The translations under genes and the position numbers were made by a program. A stretch of DNA of 64,000 nt, taken from the NCBI GenBank assembly GCA_022457065.1, contig JAJGBQ010000003.1, positions 4,836,001 through 4,900,000 of the forward strand. Reading direction: 5' to 3'. This document shows positions 20,837 to 32,906 of this stretch, piece after piece. Under the pieces are notes generated by a model. It was not told the origin of the DNA, did not search any database, and was given only the letters and a program-made list of their open reading frames with translations. The stretch comes from Curvularia sp. ZM96. Its lineage: Eukaryota > Ascomycota > Dothideomycetes > Pleosporales > Pleosporaceae. The first letter of the stretch is position 1, and each line of letters opens with the position of its first letter.

Positions 20837-22324
20837 GCCAGCTTCTTTAGAATACCTTATCACCTGGATTGTGTACCCATTTGTGCTAGGGTGCTTTAAG
20901 AAAGTAAATCTCTACATGATAACAGAAATGAGCAAAACGTATGCGAGCAAGAGATCACACTCTACTCTACTTGAGATACCTTAGTACCTAATGATGCATC
21001 TGCAAAGTAAAACGAATAGTTTCAAAGTCCCATTCGCTTACCATGTTTTGCTAATTTCGGTCCATGTGGACCCTTCCATACCTACATCCTCCATCTCCTC
21101 GTACAGGCACCAACAGGGATATGGGAGGACTGAGCCCATCTTCATAGGGGTATATCATTGACCTAGAAACATAAAATTGGACGCACCTTCTTAGAGCTCT
21201 AGTATCAGCTTCTTCACTGACGACATTGGCAACGGCCAAGTTTTGGCTCTTCTCCTCGCCATGGTGATACCGGGGTACATGCTATCAGCGACCAGGTCCA
21301 ATCATATTTTATTGCTGCCAGGAGCAGACAAAGACGATGATGAAGGAGACGGCAAGGCCGCGTAATGTCAACTACAGCAGATGTAAGACGAACACTTAAA
21401 TCAGTGTTGCGCACAAGCTATCAGGGTGAGAATAATCAAAATTATTCGATTCAAGGCTGTACTGAGATGGCATTAAGATCCTGAAACTACATTTATGTGA
21501 AGCTCAAATATTTGCAGCTAGGTTGTGTGTTGTTACTATTGAACCGGAACTTTACCCAGTTTGAGGATATCAACCTAGCTTTCAATTAACTCGAACTCTT
21601 CAGCGCCTCTGGCTTCTCCATCGCCGTTTCATCACAGCTCCTTCAGCCCTGCCATCACCTCGTTGGGACCAAGGTTTAATTTGATTTTGAATAACCAGAG
21701 CCTTCAGCGGGAGCTCCAACTTGAACTTCCCTATCGAATTGATTTGATGCCCCCGAATTCGGCAAAACTGCTGCAACACTTACCGCAGGATAACTCTTCA
21801 AGCTAGGTCCCATCGCATATGCGCTATTAGATGCATCACGAGTCCTATACAAGAGTATTTAACAATGACGTCCGAGGACGCATCTGTCATTCCTACCGGT
21901 AGCACGGTCGTGTGACTCTATGTTAGATTTTACAACTACCATCGATCAGAGAGACTTGGTGATCATGTACCTACGGAGTAGAACTCCTAGACTAGTCTCG
22001 GCCGAGGCACCGTCCGCGCACCACCCGTTTCATATAACTAGGTGATTTCCGCGCATATGATTGGCGGCTTAGTTTTCTGATACGAAATCGCTTTAATACA
22101 AAGCCGGTAAACCAGGGATAACCCCCTGCAATTTGGTAATGCTAGAAGGTCGATTCCCGGCGCACTGTGCTTTCTGACTCTCGGACGATGACTACATTGC
22201 ATCTTCGGTGGTGTCCCACCATCCGAAAGTCCGCTGTGAATATGGATATATAACTTTTCTCGTTTACTTTGGCTTGTCAAAATCAGGTCCAGTTTCGCAG
22301 AACCTCTTTCTGCTTTGATTCGCT
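20837..22324. other. gene-free stretch before P450
   Basis: Only short frames without recognisable motifs are present on either strand. The segment from about 22070 to 22170 has a tRNA T-arm-like string (GGTCGATTCCCGGC) but no matching acceptor or D-arm. Confidence 0.4.
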
Positions 22325-24012
22325 ATGGACGCTTCAGCGAACATCACGCCGGCAAATTTGCGGTTCATCAGTCCCTACGAGCTTGCCAAGTTGTTTGGTC
22401 TCTTTATCGGCAGCGTGAGTTTGATCGAGGATTGCAACTGATAGACTGCATATTCATGTCTTGGACTAATTTCTTGTAGTTTACTATATACGGGATCTAT
22501 GTTGCCATCTACAATCTTTTCTTCCATCCAGCCAAACACATTCCCGGACCTTTTTTCGCTCGGATGACTCCTATCCTATACATATACCATGTTCGTGCCG
22601 GATCGATTGTCTCTTGGCTTGAAGCATCACACAAAAAGTATGGCCACGCAGTAAGAGTTGCTCCTAATGAAGTATCATTCAGCTCTGGCGATACAGCATG
22701 GCCAGACATCTATGGGTTTCGCACCGGCAAGTATAAGGATACTGGCGTCTATTCCAAGGATAAAAGCTGGTTACCAAGTCCCGTCAATGGAGTCCCACAC
22801 ATCATCAACGCCGACGAGGTTAATCATGCCCGTATGCGCCGTACGCTAGCTCACGCCTTTAGCGACAAATCACTCCGCGAACAGGAACCACTGTTGCAAG
22901 AATATGCTGATCTACTTATGGAAAGATTGAGTCAGTACGCGACCGACGGAAAGAGCACAGACATTGTGCGCTGGTACAATTTCTTCACCTTCGATATTAT
23001 TTCCGAGTTGGCGTTCAGTGAGTCCTTGTTCTGCCTTCGGGACAACAAGCAGCATATCTGGATCAACCTGATTCTTGGTGCTCTTAAGGCCAGTAGCCTC
23101 GGTGCTCTACGCCAAAAGTACGCCCTTATTCGTTGGCACGAACGCCTCATGAATGTTTTCAAAGACAGACAAGGGCCAGATCGAATGCGTGCCGAGTTCT
23201 ATGCGAAATGTAACGAGAAAGTCGAAAGACGATTGAAAACCGAGAACCCTAAGCCAGATTTCTTTAGCTCTATCCTCAAATATAATGGGATTGAAGGCAA
23301 GGGACTGTCCAGAGGTGAAATGGACTCCAATTCAGTTATTCTTTTAATAGCAGGTTCAGAAACCACGGCAACTACACTCTCTACTGCTACGTATCTGGTT
23401 CTGCGCCACCGAGATATCTACGCTAAAGTTGTGGATGAGATACGATCTGCGTTCTCTTCTTATGAAGATATCACTTTGGACGCGGTTAACAATCTCCATT
23501 ACACAATCGCATGTTTCAGCGAAGCATTACGCCTTCATCCTCCTATACCGACTGGGTTTCCACGCATCGCACCACAAAAAGGCGGGGTTGTATCTGGAGT
23601 TTATGTACCTGAAGGCATGACTGTATACGTGTCACAGCATTCGGTAGCTCATTCAGAACATAACTTCAAAGACTGCGACAAGTACGTGCCCGAAAGGTGG
23701 ATGGGCGACACAAATTACAAAGATGACAAGAGGGATGCGGTGCAGCCGTTCAGCTTTGGGCCACGAAGTTGTCTCGGGAGAAAGTAAGTCACCATCTATG
23801 TGGTTGGATGAAGTTTTTGTTGGAAATCAGAATGCTGACAGCGACGCTATTCTAGCCTCGCATATGCAGAAATGCGCCTTGTTTTTGCTAAGATGCTATT
23901 CAAATTCGATCTTGAACTCGTGGATCCAGACCAGAAGTGGCTGAACCAAAAGGTCTTTACCCTGTGGGATAAACCAGAGCTTATGGTTCGCGTAACTTCC
24001 GTAAAGCGCTAA
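22325..24012 (+). CDS. cytochrome P450 monooxygenase
   Basis: Three exons, 22325-22414, 22480-23783 and 23856-24012, with introns of 65 and 72 nt (GTGAGT...TTGTAG and GTAAGT...TTCTAG). The product is 516 aa, the usual length. The N terminus ends in one membrane anchor (FTIYGIYVAIYNLFF) and a PGP-like hinge (HIPGPFF). The oxygen-binding I-helix is AGSETTAT, the K-helix ExxR is EALR, and the haem-binding loop is FSFGPRSCLGRN, split by intron 2 after the Arg codon. All key residues are intact. Sequence style resembles the fungal secondary-metabolism P450s related to trichothecene C-15 hydroxylases. It stands alone with no polyketide or terpene synthase nearby, so its substrate is unknown. Confidence 0.92.
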
Positions 24013-25252
24013 GGCCTTGTTGCTTGCTCTAGGCAAACTTGCGAATGACTATGTAGTTCTTCGGCGTAACAAATTGAAATGTTGCATCAAGGTCGTGTTT
24101 AGAATGCGACAAGAAAGAAACTGATCCAACCAGAAGAGTACAGTTCAAAACAGAGTCAGAGGTGGTGTGAGAATGAAACCCTGTCAGGGTTTTATAAAAA
24201 GGATGATTGCAAATGCTGAAGGCACTCATATCGATTCTTCTTGGTCAAGAAGCGACGCCTTCGACGAGAGGCATCCTGATCTAGATTCGGCTATATACTT
24301 CCTCGCTATATGCGTATCGATCCTGTTTCTCGAATCAAAGAATAGCAGAACTTGACTCAGTATGGGTATGCCGTTTGTCCTGATCAAAAAGCACTAGTCA
24401 CGCTGTGATTCCGCTGATGAGGGCGTCATTTATTTGAGAAAAACATCACAACCCAGATCCCAACATTCGGATTAGCCCTCGTCTTTTGAACGCCCGAACT
24501 TTTCCCATTGTGGTACTCTCCTACTAAACAGTACACTTCTTTCCTTGCAGTATAGGATGTGAAGGGCTTCGCCATCCTACCTATATCCAAACTCGCTGTC
24601 TTCGTGACTGTTGCGAGGTGTGGTGACCATGGCTTTGGACAAAGTAGTTGTAATGCGAAAAGTGGCCAACCTTGGCTATGGAGAACATTCGTGCCCTCGA
24701 AAGCATACACCCACAATCGTACTGAAGTGTATCGCCGGAGCACTCGTGCACCCCTCAGAATTGCCCTTTCTGAAGTAGCTCATTACTCACCCGGCACGTG
24801 CTGAAGCGTAAGATCGGCCAAGAACCTTCAGCCATCTAGAGGCTTGCTTCAATGAGCGCCGCGCCGTTTCCGCATTATGCAACTTCCTCGCAAAGTAGCC
24901 CACACTTGATTTGCCAGCTTTCGTTCTCCAACGCCATACTTGAATCCTTGACCAACCAACTGTCACCACTCCTACTACAGGCATTTGGGAACGGACTGAT
25001 AACGCGATGGAGTTTCACGATCACAGGATCTTTGCTATGCACACAAAGTGATAGTCCGTCTGTAGGGGTACTTTCACGCCCCCTCACAGTGATGGTCATC
25101 GGACGAATGCATTCATAAGGCAAACAATCAGCAAGAAGAATCGGTCAGGACCAGGGACAGATCCACGATAGGGTATCATAATTCATGTTGGTGTATTTAG
25201 ATCACAAGGATATCAAACGTCATCCATCGTCCATCCAAAACTCAATGCTCTT
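24013..25252. other. gene-free stretch after P450
   Basis: Frames of up to 105 codons on both strands have no recognisable domains or splice partners. I see nothing else. Confidence 0.4.
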
Positions 25253-26796
25253 TCACAGGGGCAGAGACAACGCCCTTCGCCCTCGTTCTATTTGGCTCTG
25301 CTTGTCCTTAGCACCGTGAAGGCACTTACATCTACAGCACATGTTCTCCGCCATGTTTAACCTGTCCCAAGTCTTGAATACCACCTCATCAGCATGTGCC
25401 TTTATCTCCACTTCTGTCTCGTCCTTCTCTTCTACTAACCGTTCCTTGAACTCTACCAATTTCTCATTGCAATCGTCATTGAAGGCGGCGATGTGGTCCT
25501 CTTTCAGTGTAGCCAGTTCAAGTTTGGAATCATCGATGTAATCCTCCAACTCAACACCTACCGAGTTGTAAAGTTCAGAAGCTTGTTGGGAGGCTTGATC
25601 AAGGGCATTGTTCAAGATTTTCTGGAGATGGGTCTCGGTATAAGTGCTTACAACAGCTCTGACAACTGCAGCAGGTGTGGTTTTGTGGCCCGGTTGCACC
25701 GTGAGGGGGTTCGCGACCTGGCGGGACCGTGGTGTCGGGGACAGACATGGCGAGGGTGAGGGACTGGCAAGCATTCTCGGAAGGAGATCTTGCAGAATGC
25801 TAGGAAGCTGTGTGCGCAACAGATCTGGAAGCACCTTCTCAACGGCAGATGTCACAGTGTCTTGGAAAACGTCGACTTGCACGGTGGCGGTTGACGAAGC
25901 TGTGGATTTTGGGCTAACCGAGGATGGGGACGCAGCGCGCCTTGTAGGCGAAGGCACGCATTTAAGATCCTGGAGGAGGCGCTTTGGTGGAGGAGAATCG
26001 GGCGTCAAGCTTTTGCGCGCTGATGGATGTGCGTTAGGGGTACGCCGGTGCTGTATATGATAGGAGACTTACCATGTCTCGAGCGCTTGCTGGACACATG
26101 CGCATAGGGAGGTGGGGCATCAAATACAGCTTCCTCGATAGGAGGAGGACCGGCTACTGTGCACTCAATAGAAGGCACAGCCTCGGACGCCAGATCCTCG
26201 ATGGGAGGACAAGCTCCAGACTTTGCGTCCTGGTCAAGGTCGAGTATTGACCAATCCGCCTGCTGATACACCCTCGCAAACTGTGGGATTACCGGAACGC
26301 CAGCGAGTTGCCGCGAACCCTCGACAACTCTTTGAAGCAGAGCGATGTTGTCCCCAAGCCACTTTGTGTCGAAAACAATGCATATTTGTGTAGCCCTGGC
26401 TAGCGTCAAGAGGTTGTGAGAACCAATCTGGAGGCCAGACACTCTATTGCTTAAACTGCGAGGGTACCATAGAGAACAGGGTGCTTTGAGTGCCAGCGAC
26501 AGCGTTCGGAGCCGCGGTTGCCCATGTCGTGCGATTGCGTGTAGCGATTCGTCCGGAAGGGGAATACCGACGTTCTCAAGCGAGGTTTGACCAGGCACGA
26601 GATTGTCTCCTTCATAGCGAAGAGTCAACAATTGCTCGCCGTCAACTCCAGGAATCGTAACGGAGTATCCGAGAGACAAGGCAAATTGCGCGTCCGAATA
26701 AAGGATCTTGAGGGAACACGTCGACAGAACAGATACATCATTTATAGCATACGCCAAGGCACGGACGCCTTCTTTGCGAACGAGGTTAAGTACCAT
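25253..26796 (-). CDS. hypothetical protein, 496 aa, with C-terminal coiled coil
   Basis: Two exons, 26796-26073 and 26019-25253, joined by a 53-nt intron (GTAAGT...CCATCAG) in consistent phase. The N-terminal third is globular with no known motif. The middle is proline-rich (ECTVAGPPPIEEAVFDAPPP) and Ser/Pro-rich. From about residue 380 to 470 there is a highly charged helical stretch (ELATLKEDHIAAFNDDCNEK and KERLVEEKDETEVEIK) likely to form a coiled coil. A short Cys cluster (CCRCKC) lies near the C terminus. There is no signal peptide or transmembrane segment. I recognise no family. An additional upstream exon cannot be excluded. Confidence 0.6.
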
Positions 26797-27702
26797 TATT
26801 CATTAGTTCTTTCTACTGTAGACGTTTACTTAACACTATATCCCCCTTGCAACGAAGCAGGCGACATGCATCGGCAAAGGAAACCCACCCACCCGGGCTT
26901 TCGCAGCAGTCGCAAAGAGCAGCCCTGACTCTAGTCACAGCAACGCGCGCCAGATCGTGGACCACTAAGCCCGCTTTATCCACACTACCTGTGCCTTGCT
27001 TGAGTATCACCCCGAAGATGCGCGAATCGAAAACGCGTAGAACGCGAAGTCGACCGCTGTGTCAAAGGCCTTTCAATAAGGATGGCGTACTGGGGCAAGG
27101 CGCCAGGCAGGCAGACAGAACGGTTCAGCAGCTGACGATTGACGGTAGTCGCATACGCGCACGAGAAGGACGTGTTGTTGGGAGAACAGACGGAGATGTA
27201 GTAGGTAGTCGTCGAAGTCGTGGAGATGGGGTGGAGCAGTAGGGATAGAGAGGAATAGAGTGAGAGGAGGTTGGCGCTCGACGCGCTAGGCGGCAAGGCC
27301 CAGCCTTAAGCCCCGCCCGCTTGGCATTGCGCTAAGCCCAAAGCAGACGAACTCAATCACTTTCACCACACAATGTCTGCATTTAGTAGAGGAAATCGTA
27401 AGCCTTGCTAGAGAAATGTCTGGACAGTGCTTGGGGAAGTAGCTAGCTGCTTCGCAGGTATCTCTTTGCAAGTGGAGACTTGCTCACAGTGCCCATAATT
27501 CAATCATGAGTTAATTCTCGTCCACGCGATTCGAGGGGATGGCGAGGCTGTGGATCTGGTGACTGGACTAGACAAAAGTTCAACAGAATATTGCTCCCAA
27601 TTGCTGTCTTACTCAGTTGATGGACACGCGCTGGTGTGTTGGCCCAGCAAGCTGCAAAGACCAGATGCACCTATATCTAGCTTCTCGTTTCTCTCTAATC
27701 TA
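26797..27702. other. gene-free stretch
   Basis: Short overlapping frames on both strands (26847-27242, 26985-27296) lack motifs. The segment serves as promoter of the coiled-coil gene and as the downstream flank of the receptor gene. Confidence 0.35.
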
Positions 27703-29228
27703 CTATAAGCTCGCTTCACTTACGTTGCTACTCCGTGCCCCTGAGGGTGTTCGAACGAAATTCCTCATCTCTACTAATGCTCTCTCATCGTTATCTAATA
27801 TTTGCTCGAATTGCACGTCGAACGTCTGCATGTGCAAGATTTCAGTTGCAGTGGTCGACTTTTGTGAGCGGGTTGTGTCGCTTTCTATCGTTGCTTTTCC
27901 TCCTCCACTACCAGCATGATCATGGCCATGACTGCCGTAGTCGTATTGTCGTCTGGAACTTCTATTCTTTGATGCAAAAGCCAAAGGGTATGCGCGTACA
28001 AGGATTTTTCGAAGTGCGGGCATACACGAGCAAAGAATGCCTACGTCTTGTTCTATGCTGGACCAGTAGACAATGGCGGTCAAGTCCCGTGTGGGATTGT
28101 TAGCACGGTCCAAATGTACGATGGATTGCAATCGGAGGGCGGAGACAACCGTAACGCTATAGGATCTGATTAACACTACGTATTACACTCAAGAAATCAA
28201 TGTTTACTTACAAGGTTCCGACAACGAACATCAAAGATATGCCGAGTTTTCGACGCCATGATAGCTGAAGGTGAACAACTTCATACAGTGGTATAGATAA
28301 CATCCAAGCATCTAGAGCGATGCTCAGAAGGGAGTTCGCCCAGTTTAGGGCGCTAAAATTGAGACACCTGTCTTGGTTCTTCATATCCCAAGACATCCAA
28401 TAAAAGCTCGGTGGTTGGCATTGAAGGACTCCACCAAGGATAAAAGCAAGAGTCCAAAGAGCAGTAAAGATAAGAGTGCCGTACAACAGCTTCCGGGTAG
28501 TAGGTCTTGGAAAGATTCGTAGGAGGAAGAAAATAATAGAAATCTTAACGAGACCGACTTGAAGAAAGTACAGTATCGGAAGAATGTAGGCAGTACGTCG
28601 AAAGGCAGTTATGCTATCGAATGGTAATGTCCAGATATCTCTACCGAGTCCATTAGGAATGAGACGTATGTCCACAAGTACAACAGATGGTATGCCAGTA
28701 AGCAATGCAATTATGATGGTATAGTCATCCCAGCCAGCTTCGGTACCGGAGAATGCTGCTTTGAATAGAAGGCGAATGAGCGCGACCACCGCCGTGACGC
28801 TGAATAGGGTAATGTTAAGGATCTCCACTTGGGAGCCTATGTTACTAACAGGTGCGCCGCACAGCGTTGATGATATGTTCTTAGCCGCTGTGAGATGAAA
28901 TTTTAGCTTTACTCTTCAGCAGAATATATGGTAGACGTCACTAACTTAGGCTCTGCTTAACCGTGCGTGTCTGGCGAACACAACCCTCAATCATACGTTG
29001 GAGTTGTGTGTTTGTACATATGCAGCTTTGGTCCGACTTTGCGCACGAAGAAGCTGGTACTAATTTTCCTGTACATACTTTCTGTGGCCGCCAGTTAGCA
29101 TGGTTCGATGTTTGCGGTTCGTAAATACGTACTGCGCAATCGGGGATTGACGCAATTAGAGCAGGATTTTGTGCGGCTATGCATGCTACATAGGTTAAAA
29201 ACAAAACCAATATGTAGAGTTGCTTCAT
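27703..29228 (-). CDS. CFEM-domain, PTH11-like seven-helix receptor
   Basis: Four exons: 29228-29133, 29081-28946, 28887-28212 and about 28165-27703. The introns are 51, 58 and about 46 nt; the last acceptor could instead be 9 nt further on at 28157, in frame. The product is about 456 aa. Residues 1-19 form a signal peptide (MKQLYILVLFLTYVACIAA). A CFEM domain follows with CAKVC, SSC, CIC and GC cysteines. After a CGAPV linker come seven hydrophobic helices (ILNITLFSVTAVVALIRLLF onward) in the rhodopsin-like fold of fungal PTH11 proteins, including WDDYTIIIAL and RFLNF-like LNFSALN motifs. The C-terminal tail is polar with His/Gly and Ser/Thr stretches. Such receptors act at the plasma membrane in surface sensing. 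Without intron 1 removed the CFEM cysteine spacing is broken, which supports the splice. Confidence 0.85.
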
Positions 29229-30062
29229 GGTGCGGTCTTAATTCTGGAAGGTGGCACCCTTGACCTTGGTTATAGAGGGCAAGGCCAACATCTTAGGGGT
29301 TTGGTTTGTTTGTGATTCATCCTCAGAATGACATCTGGACAATGACCATAGCTCCAGCCTGGCTGAGGCGTCAGGAAGTCGGCCTAACGAAGATGATGGA
29401 AAGTAACGGAGAGATATACGAGACCGCGGATCGGCTGTATTAGGTAAAGTCATTGAATTGATGACTGAGGCGGGAAGGGCTATGTTCGAGATTCCCGTAC
29501 TGTCGATCGAATTACTTGGTTTGAGCATTGCGCTTGCTCTGAGCCTCACAGAAATTAGGGAAAGTCTATTCTCAAACTTTAAGTCGATGGCGAAACTGCG
29601 ACCTCCGTACGAGACATTGTAAATTCGTAAATGTTGTTACAATGCACAGCAGGTAGTGTATTTCGTGATATCAACCCCAGAAAAATCTTACACCCGAAGT
29701 AATGAAATACTTTTTCTCGGACCATACCGAGGCGAAGCGTGGGCTAGGCCGACAAATGTCAGCCCCCTAATTTTTAAAGTTCAAATTTCTCGGCCAGTAC
29801 TAAACCGACTAGAACCAGTAGCAGCTCATCCGGAGGCTTCAAATCTTTACTAACAGATCCGTCGAAACAGGCTTTGGCGTAGTACTGACGCTTAATAAGC
29901 TGGCCTCAAAATGGGGTAGTGAATGCTGACCCAGCCCGAAACTGGGTTACAAACTTGTTTTAGCCAGCAACTACTATAATACTAGCGCTCCCAGAGAACT
30001 TTATAATTAAGATTACAGATCTAAGTATCGGTCGAAAAAAGGAAGAGGGTTGAATGCTTTCT
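29229..30062. other. gene-free stretch
   Basis: The part at 29650-30040 is AT-rich with short strings that look like decayed element DNA, but no inverted repeats or coding remnants are clear. A 103-codon minus frame at 29238-29549 has no motif. Confidence 0.35.
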
Positions 30063-32906
30063 TCATCTTCTCTCCGTTCGTAATGCTAGCAAACGCGCGA
30101 CAACCTTCTCTGTCTCATCCGTACCACGTATGCTGTTCTCAGCTAGCCATCTTCCTTCCTTCTGCCTGGCTTCAGTGATGCTCTTTCTTGTCTTTGTATA
30201 TACAGCCGTTCTGAGGCTTTTTGCAATCCCAGCACTTGTATACCCCACGAGACCAAACATACCAGCACCGCTCTTCGTGAACATGCTAGCTATGCCTTTG
30301 CCCAATCCTTTTGTAGCACCTTTCAAGCCTTCCTCTTGGGCACCCTGGTAGGGTTTTACAACAATGTCGCTCACTCCGTCAATGAAACCCCATGCCAAAG
30401 TTTTGCCAGCGACCGTTGCGCCGCTCTTGAAATCTGTAACGGGCCCATGATCACGAGGGATATCCCCGTAGTATCGAGGCATGTTTTTAAAGCCATCAGT
30501 CAAAGCAAGCGGAATATCCACTGTCATACCTTTTATAGCCTTTGGAGCAAACATTGCAATGCTCTTTCCAGATGCGCCCGCTAGCTGACCAGCCGAGATG
30601 GGTTTGCGTCTTACAATAGTGCTATCCGCTGATGCCGTGACACCCGCACCGTCAGAGGTTGGCTCACATTGGTCGCTACAATCTCCCTTAGCGTTAGAAG
30701 CTTCGAGATGCTCTCCCTTCGATTCTTTGTCGGCACGTCTGTGACGATCGTCTCGATATTCCGACACGGGTTTGGTGAAAACCCCTGTAACGCATGTCGT
30801 AAGGTCAACTGCAGTGCCGAGTACTGCAGACGCTCCGCCAGAGATAGGATCCCATCGGCGAGCCTCTATGATGATAGGTTTGCTCTCGTATCTGTGTGCT
30901 TGTTAATACTTTTCGCAAGTCTTACTGTTCGAAGTTCGACATAATGAACATGAGACATACAGCTTGAGATGTTTTGCGTCTTTTAGCGCTTTCTTAATCA
31001 GGATATGGGTGACAAGGGAGGAAATTCTGATCCTTTGCTTCCCCTTGCCGATGAAGAACGTTGCCGGTAGATCAGGGAGTACATCACAAGACATATCCTT
31101 GGTAGGAAGATTTCGATGAAAAGACATCGCTGCTGCTTCAACGCCTCTCTCAAACTGCATTTTTTGTGCAATAGCTGCAGCTGCGTTCGCTGCTTCAGGC
31201 GACATACAGTATTTGATCGCTCGCGAAAGGCTCTCAGCTGTTAATTCCCGCTGCGGAATAGGCATTGGACCAGCACCTGCAGTAGCGACCATTTGGCCCC
31301 AGAATGGTTGACTGTTGACTCGTCAGCATATCCGCGCACGCTGAGAAGCGTCATTCGGACTTACTCTCCGAAGAAAGGTACGATTGTAGTTGGCCTGCCG
31401 TTCCTTAAACCGCAGGCAGTTGTACCAGCACCACCATGGTGCACCACTGCAGCCACATGCTGGAACAACCACTCGTGAGGACAATCTCCAATGAAGATGA
31501 CATCCGGATGAGATTCTCCACGTCCCCCTAGATTCGACCACCCTTTAGAAACGATAGCGCGGAAACCGTTTGCTTGCACGGCCTCCAAAATTGCCGCGGT
31601 AATTCTTTCTGGATCATCAAGAACAATGCTCCCAAATCCAATATAGACAGGTAGCGGTCCTTTATCGAGGAAAGACCGAAGTTCAACTGGCGGCTCGTAC
31701 TGGGGTGGGTCACGGAAGAAAAATCCACAGACGTCGATATGGGCCGGCCAATCCAACGGCTTTTGCACGAGAGCTGGAGACCAACAATATGTCATGGGAA
31801 TTCTCAGCGTAGCTGCAAGACTAGGGCCATCGAACATGCCCACTTCTTCCAAATCAAGCGTGGAACGCCATTGATTGATAACGTCACCAAGCCTATACTT
31901 TTGGTTAAGCTACACAAGAAGTAGATCATGACGTAGTGGTAACAACTTACCCTTGCCATGTCAACCAATCAACAATGCCATAAGATAGATAGTTAGCAGC
32001 GCTTTCTTTGCCATCGACATTCCTGAGATTCGCTAGTGGATGTGGGAAAGCTTTTGTACTTGTCCATGGCATAGTGAACATCATGTGAACGGGAATACCA
32101 AGAGCCTGGGCGTAGTGAACGTGTGCAAAACTTGGGGGGTTTGCAATGATAGCATCTGCCACAAAAGGTTCATTAGTCAGGGGGTCTGGCGCGATACATG
32201 ACCTCCAAAACCCTTCCAACATTTCTTTCATCATTGTGCGCTTTTTCTTAATCTCACCCGCCCGCAAACTCTCAAGACTGGGAATTAGGCCAGGATTCTT
32301 CACCATGTATGCCATCAAGTCTGAAGGATTGCCACCAATAGGGTAGAACTCTAAGCCAGAACCAGAGTCGCGCACAAGGTCCTGGAATACGTCGTGGGTC
32401 GCTAGCCTCACCCTATGGCCGTAACGTCGAAGTTCGTGACCGAGCGCAATGAAAGGTTGGACATCTCCTCGGCTGCCTACAATTTGAATGACGATATTCA
32501 ACTTGAGGTGCCATGATGTGTAGCGATCCGGTCCTTCAGGAAGTTCTGAATAAGCTGGCGGGGGCTCGTCCGGTACCTCGTTGCCAGGATAACCATAGAG
32601 CAGTGAAAGAGTCTTCACAGTCCTTGTGTTCAGATCAATGTTGATGCGTCCATCATCTAAAACTCTATTAATTTCTACTGACTACCAACGAATCAATAAT
32701 CGGATAGCCTTACCACCAGTCTTGAGATTCGCGTCAAAGGCTGCATCGGCTGAGGCGGTGAATGGCGGATGTTCTGGATGGCTTGCAGATTCGATGGGCA
32801 TCGGGTGTCCGGTATTTTCAGTATCTCCAGGGCATGCGGGGTTTTGATTTGTTGGTAGATCGCCAGGTATTTTAGCAACATTCGATGGCGTTTTTCCCTT
32901 TTCCAT
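30063..32906 (-). CDS. sterol 3-beta-glucosyltransferase-like protein (UGT80/GT28 type)
   Basis: Five exons: 32906-32714, 32656-31951, 31892-31365, 31311-30961 and 30891-30063. Introns are 57, 58, 53 and 69 nt, with phases that agree, giving 868 aa. The GT28 N-terminal domain starts around residue 110 with IQIVGSRGDVQPFIALGHEL. The UDP-sugar binding part has HHGGAGTT and the conserved FFGDQPFWGQMV, created across intron 3. The enzyme would transfer glucose from UDP-glucose to a membrane sterol or related lipid. The C-terminal 270 residues hold a glycine-rich segment (GLKGATKGLGKGIASMF) seen in many fungal homologues. The PH and GRAM domains of Atg26 are absent, so this is the shorter fungal paralogue class rather than Atg26. 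It is divergent from RTA1 across a 1.5-kb promoter. Confidence 0.88.

Noticed and set aside
22070..22170. tRNA-like T-arm string GGTCGATTCCCGGC
   Set aside because: No paired acceptor stem, D-arm or anticodon loop could be formed around it.
22325..24012. P450 as part of a secondary-metabolite cluster
   Set aside because: No polyketide synthase, peptide synthetase, terpene cyclase or other tailoring gene lies within the window.
29650..30040. AT-rich segment that might be a transposon remnant
   Set aside because: No terminal repeats, target-site duplication or coding remnant could be identified by eye.
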